Positions 6,829 to 17,187 of a stretch of 64,000 nucleotides of DNA are shown here, piece after piece (the stretch's first letter is position 1; the number at the start of each line of letters is the position of its first letter). Below the pieces are notes generated by a model that did no database searches, was not told the origin of the DNA, and saw only the letters and a program-made list of their open reading frames with translations. The DNA comes from Marinobacter flavimaris (GTDB taxonomy: Bacteria > Pseudomonadota > Gammaproteobacteria > Pseudomonadales > Oleiphilaceae). The stretch spans positions 330,356 to 394,355 of the forward strand of contig NZ_PSSW01000005.1 in assembly GCF_002933295.1 (NCBI RefSeq), in the 5' to 3' direction. The position numbers were made by a program, and so were the translations under genes.

Positions 6829-8541
6829 TTACTGCGGCGCCTCAGTAACTTCAGTGATGAACATGAGATCCATGTCACCCTGATAAACCAGCGTGGTGTA
6901 GGGGCTGCTACCTTTAATCGGCAGGTAGGTCCATTCCGCACCGCCCTCCACGTAAGTGAGGGAGCCTGAAGTCAGGACGGACCAACCGTTGGTGTCGATT
7001 TGGTTTTGGTCGCCAGAGACATCAAAGTCCATGTAACCACTGCCATCCTGGTTCAGCACCAGGTCAATGGTCGCGCTGTCCGGAGCATCCATGTTAAAGA
7101 TGCCATCCTCGGCTGGCGTTCGGCCATCGATATCGGCAAAGCTGAGGGTCTGGGTAACCCCACCGATAAAGTCGTTGCCGCTGGCCTCGACGTAGACCTG
7201 CTTGGTATCGCCCTCGAAGTCCTTCAGCGTGACCGCATAGCGACCCAGGCGACGGAGGGTGAATGGCTCGCCTCCTTCAGCAACCGGAAGGTTGTCGGAT
7301 AATGTGAGCTGTCCGGTCGGGTGGAGCTCCGCCGGACCATTGACGAAGCCATTTCCGCCGTCGTCTTTCGCTGGGTCGTCAAACAGTCCTCCAGGCCCGT
7401 CCAGTTCGGCCGATACTGAGGTTACCGCAAACGTGGAACCGTTGAAGCTGTAGGTGCCCCACTCGGAGGAAACCGCCTCAACGATGTCGCCGTCGTAAAC
7501 TTCGCCATTGTCGTTGTGAACAATGACGTAGGTGCTGTCATCGAGAATGGTCAGCACGTTGTGACGATCGATTTGTTTCTGCTCGTTAAAACCTTCGCCG
7601 AGGTACCAGCTGCCGATCAGGCTGTCCTGGGTATTGCGCACGGCTTCAAACCGGACTTCTTCGCTTTCTTCGACAGACGTCAATACGAGTGCGCCGTCGC
7701 TCAGCTGCACTGTCCAGGTTGCGGGGGAGTTGCTGTCGATCAGACCACCGCTGAGGTCTGACTCATCAACCAGAGTCAGGTCCAACTGACCGGAAGCACT
7801 GTCCCAGGTGTAGGTGCCGTACTCTGCACTGGCGGCCCGCTGGTCACCGTCATCAGCTTTGGAGTGGGCAATAAGGTATTCACTGTCATTCAGGAACGTC
7901 AGCACGTTGACGTTGCCATTCGTTTCTTCAAAGACCCAGCTGCCAACAAGATCGCCGGATTGGGAACTCTGGAAGTGATTAACCGCATCTTCCGTCGCGA
8001 TCAGCGTCTTGCCGGTCGCGTTAATGGCAGTGTTGGCCTGGGTTTCGAAGTCTGTCTCGCTGACAGAGGGATCGAGATCAATGTCTTGCAAAGCGGTATG
8101 TACATCTTCCGTAATGGTGATGCCGTTGCTGGCATCGCCATCGGAATCCAGGGTCTGCAGCAGACGCAGAATGTTCACGACAGTCTGGTCGGAACTCCAG
8201 TCGGTAGCACCGCTGCCCATGTCGGCCGGGGTGATGCGGCCGGTGGCTTCGACGGCCGGCAGGTCGATGCCGCCGATGCTGAAGACCACGGTATCGCCGG
8301 CTTCGTAATTGTACTCGCCCAGTGCGTTGGTTTGGCCGGATGTACCGCTTGGAGAGGTGGTGTAATTGACGCCAGCAACTGCGGCATCCACGAACACGCC
8401 GGTTTCGGCTGTGGTGCTGGTGTCACCCGTGTCGTTGTTATCAACAGCATCAGAAGAACCACCGCTGCTACCACCGCAGCCGGTCAGAATGAATGCAGAG
8501 GAAATGGCTGTCGCTAGAGTCAACTTCTTGAATTTGCTCAT
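6829..8541 (-). CDS. Large lipoprotein with repeated beta-rich units
   Basis: A 570-residue protein with a lipoprotein signal peptide (FILTGC, Cys at residue 22) followed by a Gly/Ser/Asp-rich linker. The first domain (GVFVDAAVAGVNYTTSPSG) resembles modules of surface lipoproteins that begin with this phrase and carry a helical EF-hand-like segment (LDSDGDASNGI). Two homologous units follow: GSWVFEETNGNVNVLTF with AEYGTYTWD, and GSWYLGEGFNEQKQ with SEWGTYSFN. They look like successive lipocalin-like beta barrels. Location is probably the outer membrane. Function is not recognised. Confidence 0.8.
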   Translation of the reverse strand: MSKFKKLTLATAISSAFILTGCGGSSGGSSDAVDNNDTGDTSTTAETGVFVDAAVAGVNYTTSPSGTSGQTNALGEYNYEAGDTVVFSIGGIDLPAVEATGRITPADMGSGATDWSSDQTVVNILRLLQTLDSDGDASNGITITEDVHTALQDIDLDPSVSETDFETQANTAINATGKTLIATEDAVNHFQSSQSGDLVGSWVFEETNGNVNVLTFLNDSEYLIAHSKADDGDQRAASAEYGTYTWDSASGQLDLTLVDESDLSGGLIDSNSPATWTVQLSDGALVLTSVEESEEVRFEAVRNTQDSLIGSWYLGEGFNEQKQIDRHNVLTILDDSTYVIVHNDNGEVYDGDIVEAVSSEWGTYSFNGSTFAVTSVSAELDGPGGLFDDPAKDDGGNGFVNGPAELHPTGQLTLSDNLPVAEGGEPFTLRRLGRYAVTLKDFEGDTKQVYVEASGNDFIGGVTQTLSFADIDGRTPAEDGIFNMDAPDSATIDLVLNQDGSGYMDFDVSGDQNQIDTNGWSVLTSGSLTYVEGGAEWTYLPIKGSSPYTTLVYQGDMDLMFITEVTEAPQ

Positions 8542-8778
8542 AATCCTGCCTTTTTTAAGAATCGATTGATTTGGCAGTTCGAAACTAGCATCGGGTTTGC
8601 ATCAAGACATGCCCCATTTTGGGGATAAGGATGCACGGAATGGCCGGTTCCATGGTGTTTGTCGAGTCGGAGCTTTGGTAAGTGCTTTGAACCAATAGCG
8701 TTTTTGTCATCTGTAATTGTTTGTTGATCAAGTGTAAAAGCATCAAAACACTTGCAGATTTCGACGGAGGCTCTCGTG

Positions 8779-9963
8779 TCAGGCCAATGCCCGGACCAGC
8801 ATGGACACCAGTTCGGTCTGTTTGCGATAGCCGTTTTTCGCCAGCAGGCTCTTGATATGTTGGCGGGCGGTGTGGATGGAAATCTGCTTTCTCTCGGCGA
8901 CATCGCTGGCGCTCAGGCCCTGGGCCAGAAGAGCGGCGACAGCGGCTTCTGTCGGTGTGCAGTGGAAAAGTGCCTGCAGTCGTTCCTGGTCCGGTTCCAG
9001 TGAGGGGTCAAAACTGAACAGCTCTGCCAATACGCCGTTATTCTCGGCACTATCGGCGATCAGTGGCGTCAGACAGACGGCGATAGGTTCTTGGCCGCGA
9101 CTGGTAAAGACGGTTTGTGACGAAAGAATGCCCTTGTGAGAGAGGACAGTGCAGGTGGTGATGGCATCCTGAAGCTTGCGGGTCATCTGGCGGTCGGTGC
9201 TCTGCAGTCTCCCGGAATCGTTAATGGACATGCTCCCGCTGTTTTCCATAAGCGCATGGGCCGCGTCGTTTGCCTGCGCAACATTGCCCAGTGCATTGAA
9301 GACAATGAGCGGTTTTTTCACGTGGTTGAGTGCTGTCGCAAGGTTTTCATTGTCGCTGCGCGTCTCATACAGCTTCAGGTGCAGAGCAACAGCATTCTCG
9401 ATATGAGGAGCCAACAGATTCATCTGCAGAAGTTCGTTATCGGTGTAGGGGCCGAACTCCTTGTGTCGGTTGGCCATGAACACCACGCTGTTCCCGTTTT
9501 CCTGTGTGACAAGCATCCCAGCACTATCGCCCATGCCGACCTGCTCGGCCCAGGCACGGCTTTCCGGGCCCAGAATATCGAGAATGGTGCGACTGGTATC
9601 ACCGCGAAGAAATGAGTCGAACTGGCGTGGGGGAAGTTGGCGATAACGGGTCAGGGCTTCATCCCGTTCAGGCAGATCACTGTTGATATACCACTCTTCA
9701 AACCCTTCCGGATAGCCAAATGTCCAGCCATAAACCATACGCTGTGGATTGCTCGACAGGCCGAGAATTCCACCTTGCAGGGCTTTGAAATGGTGTTTGA
9801 AAGCATCAAAGAAAGGCTGGAAGCCGGTGTTGTCATGTAGGCAACGGTAAAGGGTGCTGACAAGCGTGTTATAGGCCTGAAGATCCTCACCTCCAAGCGA
9901 GGGGAAAGGGAAAGCGAGTTCTGTGTTGGAATCCGGAGAACCGGGAATACTGACGTTTGTCAC
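8779..9963 (-). CDS. LuxR-type helix-turn-helix transcriptional regulator
   Basis: A 394-residue protein with a C-terminal LuxR/GerE DNA-binding domain (about 330-390, LLAQGLSASDVAERKQISIH then ARQHIKSLLAKNGYRKQTEL). A long N-terminal region has a PAS-like part around HVKKPLIVFNALGNVAQAND. There is no receiver domain. It starts at GTG 9963 behind AAGGAAT. It lies 238 bp upstream of the large lipoprotein gene in the same orientation, which makes that gene a possible target. The signal is unknown. Confidence 0.85.
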   Translation of the reverse strand: MTNVSIPGSPDSNTELAFPFPSLGGEDLQAYNTLVSTLYRCLHDNTGFQPFFDAFKHHFKALQGGILGLSSNPQRMVYGWTFGYPEGFEEWYINSDLPERDEALTRYRQLPPRQFDSFLRGDTSRTILDILGPESRAWAEQVGMGDSAGMLVTQENGNSVVFMANRHKEFGPYTDNELLQMNLLAPHIENAVALHLKLYETRSDNENLATALNHVKKPLIVFNALGNVAQANDAAHALMENSGSMSINDSGRLQSTDRQMTRKLQDAITTCTVLSHKGILSSQTVFTSRGQEPIAVCLTPLIADSAENNGVLAELFSFDPSLEPDQERLQALFHCTPTEAAVAALLAQGLSASDVAERKQISIHTARQHIKSLLAKNGYRKQTELVSMLVRALA

Positions 9964-10164
9964 AGCGACAAATTCCTTTTGAATAAATCACCAACGCCCT
10001 GCTAATGGGCGATATGGTGGGCGACATAAGTCTTGGCCAGTCCAGGAAGAAGTAAGGTTGCTCAGCGTTAGCTTAGCGGAGCAATGGAGCCAAAAATGTA
10101 AAATAAAGCAAAAGCTTTTGAGGTGCCAGGTACTGAAAAGCATTGGCTTGTTCGGAAGGGTAAA

Positions 10165-10779
10165 TCAGTTCATCTGGCCAAGCAGTCGCCAGAACTGTCT
10201 CTGGAAAAACGCCGTCTCCTGTTTCAGTGAAAACAGCTTCGGCGCAAACAGCCAGGTCTGGGTAATCCCCATCAGATAGGTGTAACTCAGCAGCCCCAGA
10301 TCCTCAGGATCTTCCTGCGTACTGATCAGACCCCGCTCAGCGGCCTGGCCCACCAGATCCCGGAACATCGTAATAATCGACCTGGTCAACGCCCGTTCCC
10401 GCTTCAGCGTCCGGCTCATGGCATCGGTCAGTTCGGTCTTGTTCAGCAGAATCTCGAACGACTGGCGATATTTACGATCATTGGCCAGCAGGCCCAGCCA
10501 GCGCTCGATGAAATGGTCCATGGCCTCAATGGGCGTTTCCCGCATGCCGGCACATTCCGCAACCAGCGCTTCCAGTGGTTCCTGGGAGTAAGCCAGCACG
10601 GCCTCGTACAAATCGTCCTTGTTCTCGAAATGCCAGTAGATTGGTCCACGACTACAACCGGCTTCTTTGGCGATACGACTCAAGGTTGTCAGTGAGTAAC
10701 CGTCCCGGCTGAAGAGCTTCAGAGCAGCTTCCAGGACCGTTTGGCGTGTCTTTTCGGCATCTTCCTTGGTACGGCGCAT
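10165..10779 (-). CDS. TetR/AcrR family repressor
   Basis: A 204-residue regulator with an N-terminal TetR helix-turn-helix (LTTLSRIAKEAGCSRGPIYW) and a C-terminal domain like those of AcrR/TtgR-type efflux repressors. The start at 10779 (MRRTKEDAEKTRQ) is chosen because it opens in the usual AcrR-family manner. The longer open frame upstream only reads through the inverted repeat at 10814-10926. No efflux genes lie beside it, so the target is unknown. Confidence 0.87.
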   Translation of the reverse strand: MRRTKEDAEKTRQTVLEAALKLFSRDGYSLTTLSRIAKEAGCSRGPIYWHFENKDDLYEAVLAYSQEPLEALVAECAGMRETPIEAMDHFIERWLGLLANDRKYRQSFEILLNKTELTDAMSRTLKRERALTRSIITMFRDLVGQAAERGLISTQEDPEDLGLLSYTYLMGITQTWLFAPKLFSLKQETAFFQRQFWRLLGQMN

Positions 10780-10813
10780 AGGTCTTTTTCTCGACGCTTC
10801 ACTCAGGGTATGG

Positions 10814-10926
10814 GGGTGTGGGCTGATGGCTTCTCCAAAACTGTGCGGAGCCATGGATGGCGGAGCCCAAGCGCCCCAGGGATGGGCCGAAGGAGCGTGT
10901 TTTGGAGAAGCCATCAGCCCACACCC
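10814..10926. repeat. Dispersed-type repeat with perfect 28-bp inverted arms
   Basis: Arms at 10814-10841 and 10899-10926 are perfect inverted copies (GGGTGTGGGCTGATGG at one end). They flank a 57-bp core that contains CCATGGATGGCGGAGCC and CCAGGGATGGGC. The structure resembles intergenic REP/MITE-like repeats of marine gammaproteobacteria. It sits between the TetR gene and the terminator of the guanidine operon. No second copy was noticed in the window. Confidence 0.75.
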
Positions 10927-10942
10927 ATGCTCCGAAGCCCAC

Positions 10943-10968
10943 AAAAAAGGGCACGACTAATCGTGCCC
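10943..10968 (-). terminator. Rho-independent terminator of the guanidine operon
   Basis: On the minus strand GGGCACGA-TTAG-TCGTGCCC, a perfect 8-bp stem, is followed by TTTTTT. It lies 31 bp past the binding-protein stop codon and ends the operon that starts at 17130. Confidence 0.9.
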
Positions 10969-10998
10969 GATCCTAGCAGAGTTTTAGAAGACGATCGC

Positions 10999-12066
10999 TC
11001 AGATCTCCCCGTCTGCCGCCATCTGCATGTAGCTGTCGTTAAACCGAAGCTTCACATTACCGGTGTCACCCATGATCGACCCATCCGGAAACTCGATGCC
11101 GACAAAGTCCGGGCTCATGGCACCCTGACCCAGCAGCCCCTTCTCGAAGGAGAACTGGCGAACGCTGTCCATGGCGTCCAGGGCTTCATTGCTGTTAATG
11201 AAATCCACTGACATCTGCGGTTCCCAGAACATCTTCATACCGGCCAGTTGAGCCTCATAACCGGCCTGGTCGGTGCCGGAGAGCTCTCCGAGAAATGCTC
11301 GCGCTTCCTGACCTTCTTCACTATCGGAGGCGAGGATGTTCATGGTTTCGTACCAGGCACCTACAAGCGCCTTGCCCAGCTTCGGGTTGTCGGCCAGGGT
11401 TTCCGTGTTCACCAGCGTCAGATCCTTGATGTGACCCGGAATCTGACTGGAATCGAACAATTTGGTCGCGCCCGGGTAGGCTTCCACTTCCGCCAGCAGC
11501 GGGTTCCAGGTAGCCACATGGCGGACATCGTCGGTCTGGAACGCGGAAACCAGATCGGCATCGGAAATGTTCACCACGCTCAGATCACGCTCTTCGAGAC
11601 CGACGCTTGCCAGTGCCCGTGCCAGAAGATAGTGCGATACGGAGAGCTCAACCAGGTGAACGGTTTCACCCTCCAGCTCTTCGATGGTCTTGGCATCCTT
11701 GGATACGAGGCCGTCGTTACCATTGGAGTAGTCGCCCACGATAAGCGCAGTCGTGTCCACGCCGGAGGCGGCCGGAATCGACAGGCCATCCATGCTAGTG
11801 GCTACCACACCGTCAAACTGGCCGGCGGTGTACTGGTTGATGGACTCGATGTAGTCGTTCACCTGCACGATATCCACCTCGATATCGTACTTGTCCGCCC
11901 ACTTCTTCATGATTCCGTAGTCCTCGGCATACTGCCAGGGCACCCAGCCGGCATAGATGGTCCAGGCGATGCTGAAGGAATCCTTTTCCTGGGCCATTGC
12001 ACCCATGGACAGGGAGGCCGTGAACAGACCGGCCGCCAGACGTTTGGTGATGTCGCGTGTATTCAT
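10999..12066 (-). CDS. ABC transporter periplasmic binding protein (NMT1-like), probably guanidine
   Basis: A 355-residue protein with a signal peptide (start MNTRDITKRLAAGLFTASLS, cleavage after AMAQ). The fold is of the nitrate/sulfonate/taurine-binding type (SIAWTIYAGWVPWQYAEDYG). It is the last gene before a strong terminator and follows the carboxylase by 70 bp, in an operon led by a guanidine-I riboswitch. Such binding proteins accompany guanidine carboxylase operons, so guanidine is the inferred ligand. The ATG at 12066 has GAGGAGAG upstream; the longer frame to 12159 overlaps the carboxylase end and lacks a signal at its start. Confidence 0.85.
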   Translation of the reverse strand: MNTRDITKRLAAGLFTASLSMGAMAQEKDSFSIAWTIYAGWVPWQYAEDYGIMKKWADKYDIEVDIVQVNDYIESINQYTAGQFDGVVATSMDGLSIPAASGVDTTALIVGDYSNGNDGLVSKDAKTIEELEGETVHLVELSVSHYLLARALASVGLEERDLSVVNISDADLVSAFQTDDVRHVATWNPLLAEVEAYPGATKLFDSSQIPGHIKDLTLVNTETLADNPKLGKALVGAWYETMNILASDSEEGQEARAFLGELSGTDQAGYEAQLAGMKMFWEPQMSVDFINSNEALDAMDSVRQFSFEKGLLGQGAMSPDFVGIEFPDGSIMGDTGNVKLRFNDSYMQMAADGEI

Positions 12067-12136
12067 GGTGTCTCTCCTCGGGCCTTGCCCGTGTTTGCAG
12101 GTTTGGTCTTTCTTCAGTTTTTTGGGGTTGCTGGCA

Positions 12137-15100
12137 TTACTCGGTAATCTCTTCGACAATCACGACCGGCGTTCCGGGCGAGACCGCCTGTCCCGCTTCC
12201 CGGCGCACGTCTACCACGCGTCCGGTTACGGGGCTCAGTAATTCGATTTCCATTTTCATGGATTCAATAACCGCCACCGGCCGCTGGGCATCGATGGTGT
12301 CGCCTGGCTTGACCAGGCACTCCCAGAGGTTACCGGCTACGTGGCTTTCCACCGCGTGCTGGCCTGCTGGCAGGTTGGCAATGTCGTCTTCGCCGGTGTC
12401 CTCGATCGGTGCTTCGGAGCTGAAGTTGATTTGGCCCGACTCGATCCAGCGCTGCAGCTCCTCATCGAAGGCCCGTTTGCGCTTGGCTGTGAAGGTCTGA
12501 ATTTCGTCGTCGTTGTTCGCCAGAAACTGCTCGTAGTCCTTCAGATTGAAGCGGGTTTCCTCGACCTTTATCGGGTAGTCGCCATTGGGAAAGTCCCGCC
12601 GGATTTGTTGCAGTTCTTCGGCACGGACCTCGTAGAAGCGCACCTGGTCAAAGAAACGGAGCAGCCAGGGCTTGCCGGGCTCGAACAGGTCGGTCGTGCG
12701 GTAGCGGTTCCACATCTGCAGGGTGCGACCAACAAACTGGTAACCGCCCGGGCCTTCCATGCCGTAGATGCACAGGTAGGCGCCGCCGATGCCTACGGAA
12801 TTTTCCGCGGTCCAGGTCCGGGCCGGGTTGTATTTGGTGGTCACCAGCCGGTGCCGGGGATCCAGCGGGGTAGCGACCGGCGCGCCCAGATAAACGTCGC
12901 CCAGGCCCATCACCAGATAGGTTGCCTCGAAAAGCGTCTTTTTTACCTCATCGATGCCGTCCAGTCCGTTGATGCGGCGGATGAACTCCAGGTTGCTCGG
13001 GCACCAGGGGGCATCCTTGCGCACCGACTGCATGTATTTCGCGATGGCGGTCTGGCAGGCTTCGTCATCCCAGGACAGGGGCAAATGAACGATGCGCGCG
13101 GGCACATCCCACTCGGGCTGTTTTTCCAGTTCCTTTTCGGCGCCGATCAGCAGATCCAGCAGCGTGCGCTGGTTCAGTTTCTGGCTATCGTAATGCACCT
13201 GCAGGGATCGGATGCCGGGGGTCAGTTCCAGAATGGCATCGTGATTCTGCTCGCGCAGCCACAGCATCAGCGCATGGGCGCGGAAGCGCAATCGGATATC
13301 CAGCTCCATTGGGCCGTATTCCACCAGCACGTAGTTGTCGCCGGCGGCCCGATAAACCACGCCGGTTTCGTGTTCATCGTCACTGAGTGACGCCAGAATC
13401 GGAGAGGTTGGCGTGATCGGTTTGATATGGGCGGTCGCTGCGGTCAGGGTGGCGATGGACTCGTCGAGGGCTTCCCGCAGGGCCACAGCCTGGTCCTGAC
13501 TTACCGGAACAAATCTAACCTTGTCACCGGCTTTCAGCTGGCCCAGTTTCCACAGGTCAGCGCTGATGACCGTCACCGGGCAGACAAAGCCGCCCAGGCT
13601 GGGGCCATCGGGACCGAGAATCACCGGCATATCGCCGGTGAAATCCACGGTGCCCACGGCGTAAGCGTTGTCGTGAATGTTGGACGGATGCATGCCGGCC
13701 TCTCCGCCGTCACTGCGTGCCCACTGCGGTTTCGGGCCAATAAGTCGTACGCCGGTGCGGCTCGAGTTGTAGTGAATCTCCCAATCGCTGGCGAAGAAGG
13801 TGTCAATATCTTCGTCAGTAAAATAATCCGGCGCGCCATGAGGCCCATAGGTAACGTGCAGTTTCCAGGTCTTGCCGATGGTCGGTTTAAGTTCTGCTGG
13901 CAACGTGGTCAGGGGGGCAGGTTCCGAATCTGCCAGCGCCAGCACATCGCCGGCCCGCAAGGCGCGACCACAGTGGCCGCCAAACTGGCCAAGGGTAAAG
14001 GTGCTGCAGGAGGTCAGATACTCGGGGCAGTCCAGCCCACCGCGGAACAGCATGTAGGCCCGGGCGCCGTCCGCCGTGGTGGCGCCCAGCTTCAGGGTAG
14101 CGCCGGCGGGCACGTCGATCACCTGCCAGGAAGCCATGGGCTGATCATCCAGTGTGGCGTCCAGCTGGGCGCCCGTCAGCGCAATCTGGGTGGCGCGGTT
14201 GAAAGTGAGCACCGGCCCCTTAAGGGTGATTTCCAGGCCTGGAGCCCCTTCCGGATTACCCAGCAGTCGATTGCCAAGCCGGAACGAATAATTGTCGAAA
14301 GGACCCGACGGTGGTACGCCAATTTCCCAGTAGCCGATGCGCCCGGGGTAGTCCTGGATGGTGGTCAGGGTGCCGCCACTGAGCACATCCACGGTGGCCG
14401 GCTGGTAATCGAATTCGTTCAGGGTTCGAGTAAACAGTCTGCCCTCGGCAAAGCGTGGGTCGTCCAGCACCTGGTGCACGTATTTCAGGTTGGTCTCGAT
14501 GCCATAGAGCTGACTGTCGTCGAGTGCCTGCATCAACCGCTGACGGGCAGACTCGCGATCGGCCTCATGCACAATCACCTTGGCGAGCATGGGATCATAG
14601 AGCGGCGACACCTCTGTGCCCGGCTGAATCCAGGTATCGATTCGCAGGCCATCCTCGTCGGGCCAGGCCACGTTGGTGAGCAGACCGGCGCCGGGCTGGA
14701 AATCCTTGTTGGGGTCTTCCGCATAGATCCGGGCCTGGATGGCGTGGCCAGAAGGCGCAAGTTTGCTGCCCAGTTTCGCCAGGTCGGGCAGGGTGCCTGC
14801 GCCCAGTTCCACCATCCATCGGACCAGGTCTACGCCATAAACCTGCTCGGTCACACCGTGCTCCACCTGTAAGCGGGTATTCACTTCCAGGAAGTAGAAC
14901 TCGGTGGTGTCCGGGTCGTAGATAAACTCCACGGTGCCGGCGCTGCGGTAGCCCATGCTTTCACCCAGCTGACGGGCTGTCGCGTGCATGCGGGAGCGGA
15001 CGTCGTCAGATAGCCCTGGCGCCGGAGCTTCCTCGATCACTTTTTGGTTGCGACGCTGGGCCGAGCAGTCACGCTCGCCCAGTGCCAGCACCTGACCTTC

Positions 15101-15763
15101 GCCATTGCCAAACAGCTGCACTTCCACATGGCGGGCGTGTTCCACGAATTTTTCCAGGAACACGCCGCTGTTGCTAAAGTTGTTCTGGCTCAGGCGCTGG
15201 ACCGACTCGAAGCTCTTGCTGAGATCGTCCGGGCCGTAGCAGCGGGACATGCCAATGCCGCCACCGCCGGCGGTGCTTTTCAGCATCACCGGGTAGCCGA
15301 TGGTGTCGGCGGCTTTTAGCGCTTCCTCCAGATTAGTCAGCAAGCCGCTGCCTGGTAGCAGTGGTACGCCGGCGCTTTCAGCCAGTGACCGTGCCGTATG
15401 CTTGAGACCGAATTGCTCCATCTGCTCGGGTGTCGGGCCCAGGAAGACCACGCCTTCGGCGTCACAGCGTCGGGCAAAATCGGCGTTTTCGCTCAGGAAG
15501 CCGTAGCCGGGGTGGATGGCGCCGGCACCGCTCTTGCGGATTACCTCGAACAGTTTGTCCTGATCCAGGTAAGTGGTCGCTGCCGGGCCGTCTCCCAGGG
15601 AATACGCCTCGTCCGCCTGCCGTACGTGAAGCGAATCGGAATCCGCTTCGGCGTAGACGGCAACCGAGGTCAGCCCCATGTCACGCAGCGTGCGAATAAC
15701 CCGGCAGGCGATGGCGCCGCGGTTGGCGATCAGGACCTTTGAGAATCTGCCGCTCAGCTCCAT
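12137..15763 (-). CDS. Guanidine (urea-carboxylase family) biotin-dependent carboxylase
   Basis: A 1208-residue enzyme. A biotin carboxylase domain spans about residues 5-455 (ATP loop [29 protein letters not shown]). The carboxyltransferase half follows as two KipA/KipI-like parts (about 465-780 and 800-1010). A biotinyl domain is at the C-terminus, with the biotin lysine in [11 protein letters not shown]. It carboxylates a urea-like substrate with ATP and bicarbonate. Members behind ykkC-I riboswitches have been shown to prefer guanidine over urea, so guanidine carboxylase is the better call here. The ATG overlaps the upstream DUF1989 gene by 10 bp. Allophanate hydrolase is not in the window. 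Confidence 0.92.
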   Translation of the reverse strand: MELSGRFSKVLIANRGAIACRVIRTLRDMGLTSVAVYAEADSDSLHVRQADEAYSLGDGPAATTYLDQDKLFEVIRKSGAGAIHPGYGFLSENADFARRCDAEGVVFLGPTPEQMEQFGLKHTARSLAESAGVPLLPGSGLLTNLEEALKAADTIGYPVMLKSTAGGGGIGMSRCYGPDDLSKSFESVQRLSQNNFSNSGVFLEKFVEHARHVEVQLFGNGEGQVLALGERDCSAQRRNQKVIEEAPAPGLSDDVRSRMHATARQLGESMGYRSAGTVEFIYDPDTTEFYFLEVNTRLQVEHGVTEQVYGVDLVRWMVELGAGTLPDLAKLGSKLAPSGHAIQARIYAEDPNKDFQPGAGLLTNVAWPDEDGLRIDTWIQPGTEVSPLYDPMLAKVIVHEADRESARQRLMQALDDSQLYGIETNLKYVHQVLDDPRFAEGRLFTRTLNEFDYQPATVDVLSGGTLTTIQDYPGRIGYWEIGVPPSGPFDNYSFRLGNRLLGNPEGAPGLEITLKGPVLTFNRATQIALTGAQLDATLDDQPMASWQVIDVPAGATLKLGATTADGARAYMLFRGGLDCPEYLTSCSTFTLGQFGGHCGRALRAGDVLALADSEPAPLTTLPAELKPTIGKTWKLHVTYGPHGAPDYFTDEDIDTFFASDWEIHYNSSRTGVRLIGPKPQWARSDGGEAGMHPSNIHDNAYAVGTVDFTGDMPVILGPDGPSLGGFVCPVTVISADLWKLGQLKAGDKVRFVPVSQDQAVALREALDESIATLTAATAHIKPITPTSPILASLSDDEHETGVVYRAAGDNYVLVEYGPMELDIRLRFRAHALMLWLREQNHDAILELTPGIRSLQVHYDSQKLNQRTLLDLLIGAEKELEKQPEWDVPARIVHLPLSWDDEACQTAIAKYMQSVRKDAPWCPSNLEFIRRINGLDGIDEVKKTLFEATYLVMGLGDVYLGAPVATPLDPRHRLVTTKYNPARTWTAENSVGIGGAYLCIYGMEGPGGYQFVGRTLQMWNRYRTTDLFEPGKPWLLRFFDQVRFYEVRAEELQQIRRDFPNGDYPIKVEETRFNLKDYEQFLANNDDEIQTFTAKRKRAFDEELQRWIESGQINFSSEAPIEDTGEDDIANLPAGQHAVESHVAGNLWECLVKPGDTIDAQRPVAVIESMKMEIELLSPVTGRVVDVRREAGQAVSPGTPVVIVEEITE

Positions 15764-16392
15764 ACCAGCACCTCAATCGGTGTCGGGTTCCAGCCGTTGC
15801 ACGGATTGTTGAGCTGCGGGCAGTTGGAGATCATCACCAGAACGTCCATCTTCGCTTCCAGCTCCACGTATTTGCCGGCATCGGAAATCCCGTCCGCGAA
15901 GGTGAGTCCGCCGTCGGCCGTGACCGGGACATTCATGAAGAAGTTGATGTTGTGGGTGATGTCCCGTTTGCTCATGCCCAGTTCTTCGTGTTCGGTGACG
16001 GCCACCAGCCAGCTGTCCCGGCAGGCGTGCATGCACTTTTTCTCAAGGGCATAACGGGTTGTGTTGCTCTCGGCCGCACATGCACCGCCCAGGGTGTCGT
16101 GACGGCCGCAGGTGTCGGCGGTGATTTCCAGCATCACGTTGTTTTCAGAAGACATCAGCTTCGAGCCAGCCGTCAGGTAGACGTTGCCCTGCTCGCGGAT
16201 GGTGTCGACGGCGCTGTAGCGTTCGGTCGGATTATGGGCGTTGTAGAACAGGGTGTCGGCGGCCTGGTTGCCCTCCAGATCCAGAATCCGGATGGTTTCG
16301 CCGGCGTTCACCACTTTCAGGAAATACTCGCCTGCCGGTACGGTTTCACGGAAGGCGGCGTCTTCAGGCTTCAATACGCTTTGCTTGATCAT
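15754..16392 (-). CDS. DUF1989 protein, urea-carboxylase-associated protein 1 (carboxyguanidine deiminase subunit)
   Basis: A 212-residue DUF1989 protein. Features are [20 protein letters not shown], a central Cys-rich [15 protein letters not shown], and a C-terminal [16 protein letters not shown] with possible metal or catalytic cysteines. In guanidine-degrading bacteria two DUF1989 proteins form a heteromeric carboxyguanidine deiminase (CgdAB), which removes ammonia from carboxyguanidine to give allophanate. It overlaps the carboxylase start by 10 bp and follows the second DUF1989 gene by 12 bp. I do not assign which subunit letter it is. Confidence 0.88.
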   Translation of the reverse strand: MIKQSVLKPEDAAFRETVPAGEYFLKVVNAGETIRILDLEGNQAADTLFYNAHNPTERYSAVDTIREQGNVYLTAGSKLMSSENNVMLEITADTCGRHDTLGGACAAESNTTRYALEKKCMHACRDSWLVAVTEHEELGMSKRDITHNINFFMNVPVTADGGLTFADGISDAGKYVELEAKMDVLVMISNCPQLNNPCNGWNPTPIEVLVWS

Positions 16393-16404
16393 GTCCGGCC
16401 TCCG

Positions 16405-17130
16405 TTACTGGAACAGGTGGTACAGGGCGTTATTGGCGAAGGCCCGGGTGGCCTCGGGGGACGACGTCTTGCAGGGATCGGCATCGGTTACCGGGGCCGC
16501 CTTGAACAACTGGTACCGCAGCGGATGGCTGGGGTACTCGCTGGCCGGGTTCATCGGATGCGGGCAGGTGTGCAGCACTACGATGGTGTCCATCTCAAAG
16601 CGCAGGTCGACGGTGGCGCCGGCGTGGGAGTGGCCCTCGGAGAAGGCCATGTTGCCGTCGTCATCTGTTTTTACTTTGCTGAACCAGTTCAGGTTGGCGG
16701 TCAGGTCTTTCTTGCCAAGGCCGTACTTGGCCAGTTCGTTCAGAAAGCTGTTGAAACCGTTCCGGTGGTAGTGATTATGGGCTTCCTGATACGTCTTTTT
16801 GCCCCAGCGCTTTTCCACCAGATCTGCGTTGCAGGTGCCAGCGACGGTATCGTGCCAGCCAAGATCATCGCGGATGATGGAGGCAAACACCCGGCCCATG
16901 TCCGAGAGCAGCACGTGGCCTTTGGTGAGCAGGAAGGTGTGCTGGTTCTTCAGGGTGTCCGGCATGTTGTACCGCTCGAGCGGGTTCTCGGGGTTGTACA
17001 TCAACATGCCGACGTTGGTCCCGCCGGTTTCGTCAATCAGGCGCAGCACATGGCCACGGCGCACGATAAAGGACCAGTGGGATCCGCCGGGAATCAGATC
17101 GTCGTAGAGGGGGGTTGCGGTTTGCAACAT
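16405..17130 (-). CDS. DUF1989 protein, urea-carboxylase-associated protein 2 (carboxyguanidine deiminase subunit)
   Basis: A 241-residue DUF1989 protein and first gene of the operon. Features are ETGGTNVGMLMYNPENPLER, GTCNADLVEKRWGKKTYQ, and a C-terminal VLHTCPHPMNP that parallels the Cys motif of its partner. It is expected to form the carboxyguanidine deiminase with the next gene product in the cytoplasm. The start has a strong AGGAGGAAAAGG ribosome site. This site is complementary to a strand of the riboswitch aptamer upstream. Confidence 0.88.
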   Translation of the reverse strand: MLQTATPLYDDLIPGGSHWSFIVRRGHVLRLIDETGGTNVGMLMYNPENPLERYNMPDTLKNQHTFLLTKGHVLLSDMGRVFASIIRDDLGWHDTVAGTCNADLVEKRWGKKTYQEAHNHYHRNGFNSFLNELAKYGLGKKDLTANLNWFSKVKTDDDGNMAFSEGHSHAGATVDLRFEMDTIVVLHTCPHPMNPASEYPSHPLRYQLFKAAPVTDADPCKTSSPEATRAFANNALYHLFQ

Positions 17131-17187
17131 GGCCTTTTCCTCCTGGTTAGGGCATTTAAAAAGCGAGAGGCGTCAGTAACTGAGCGA

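Noticed and set aside
10780..10944. N-terminal extension of the TetR gene
   Set aside because: The extra codons are the inverted repeat; the protein from 10779 has the normal family start.
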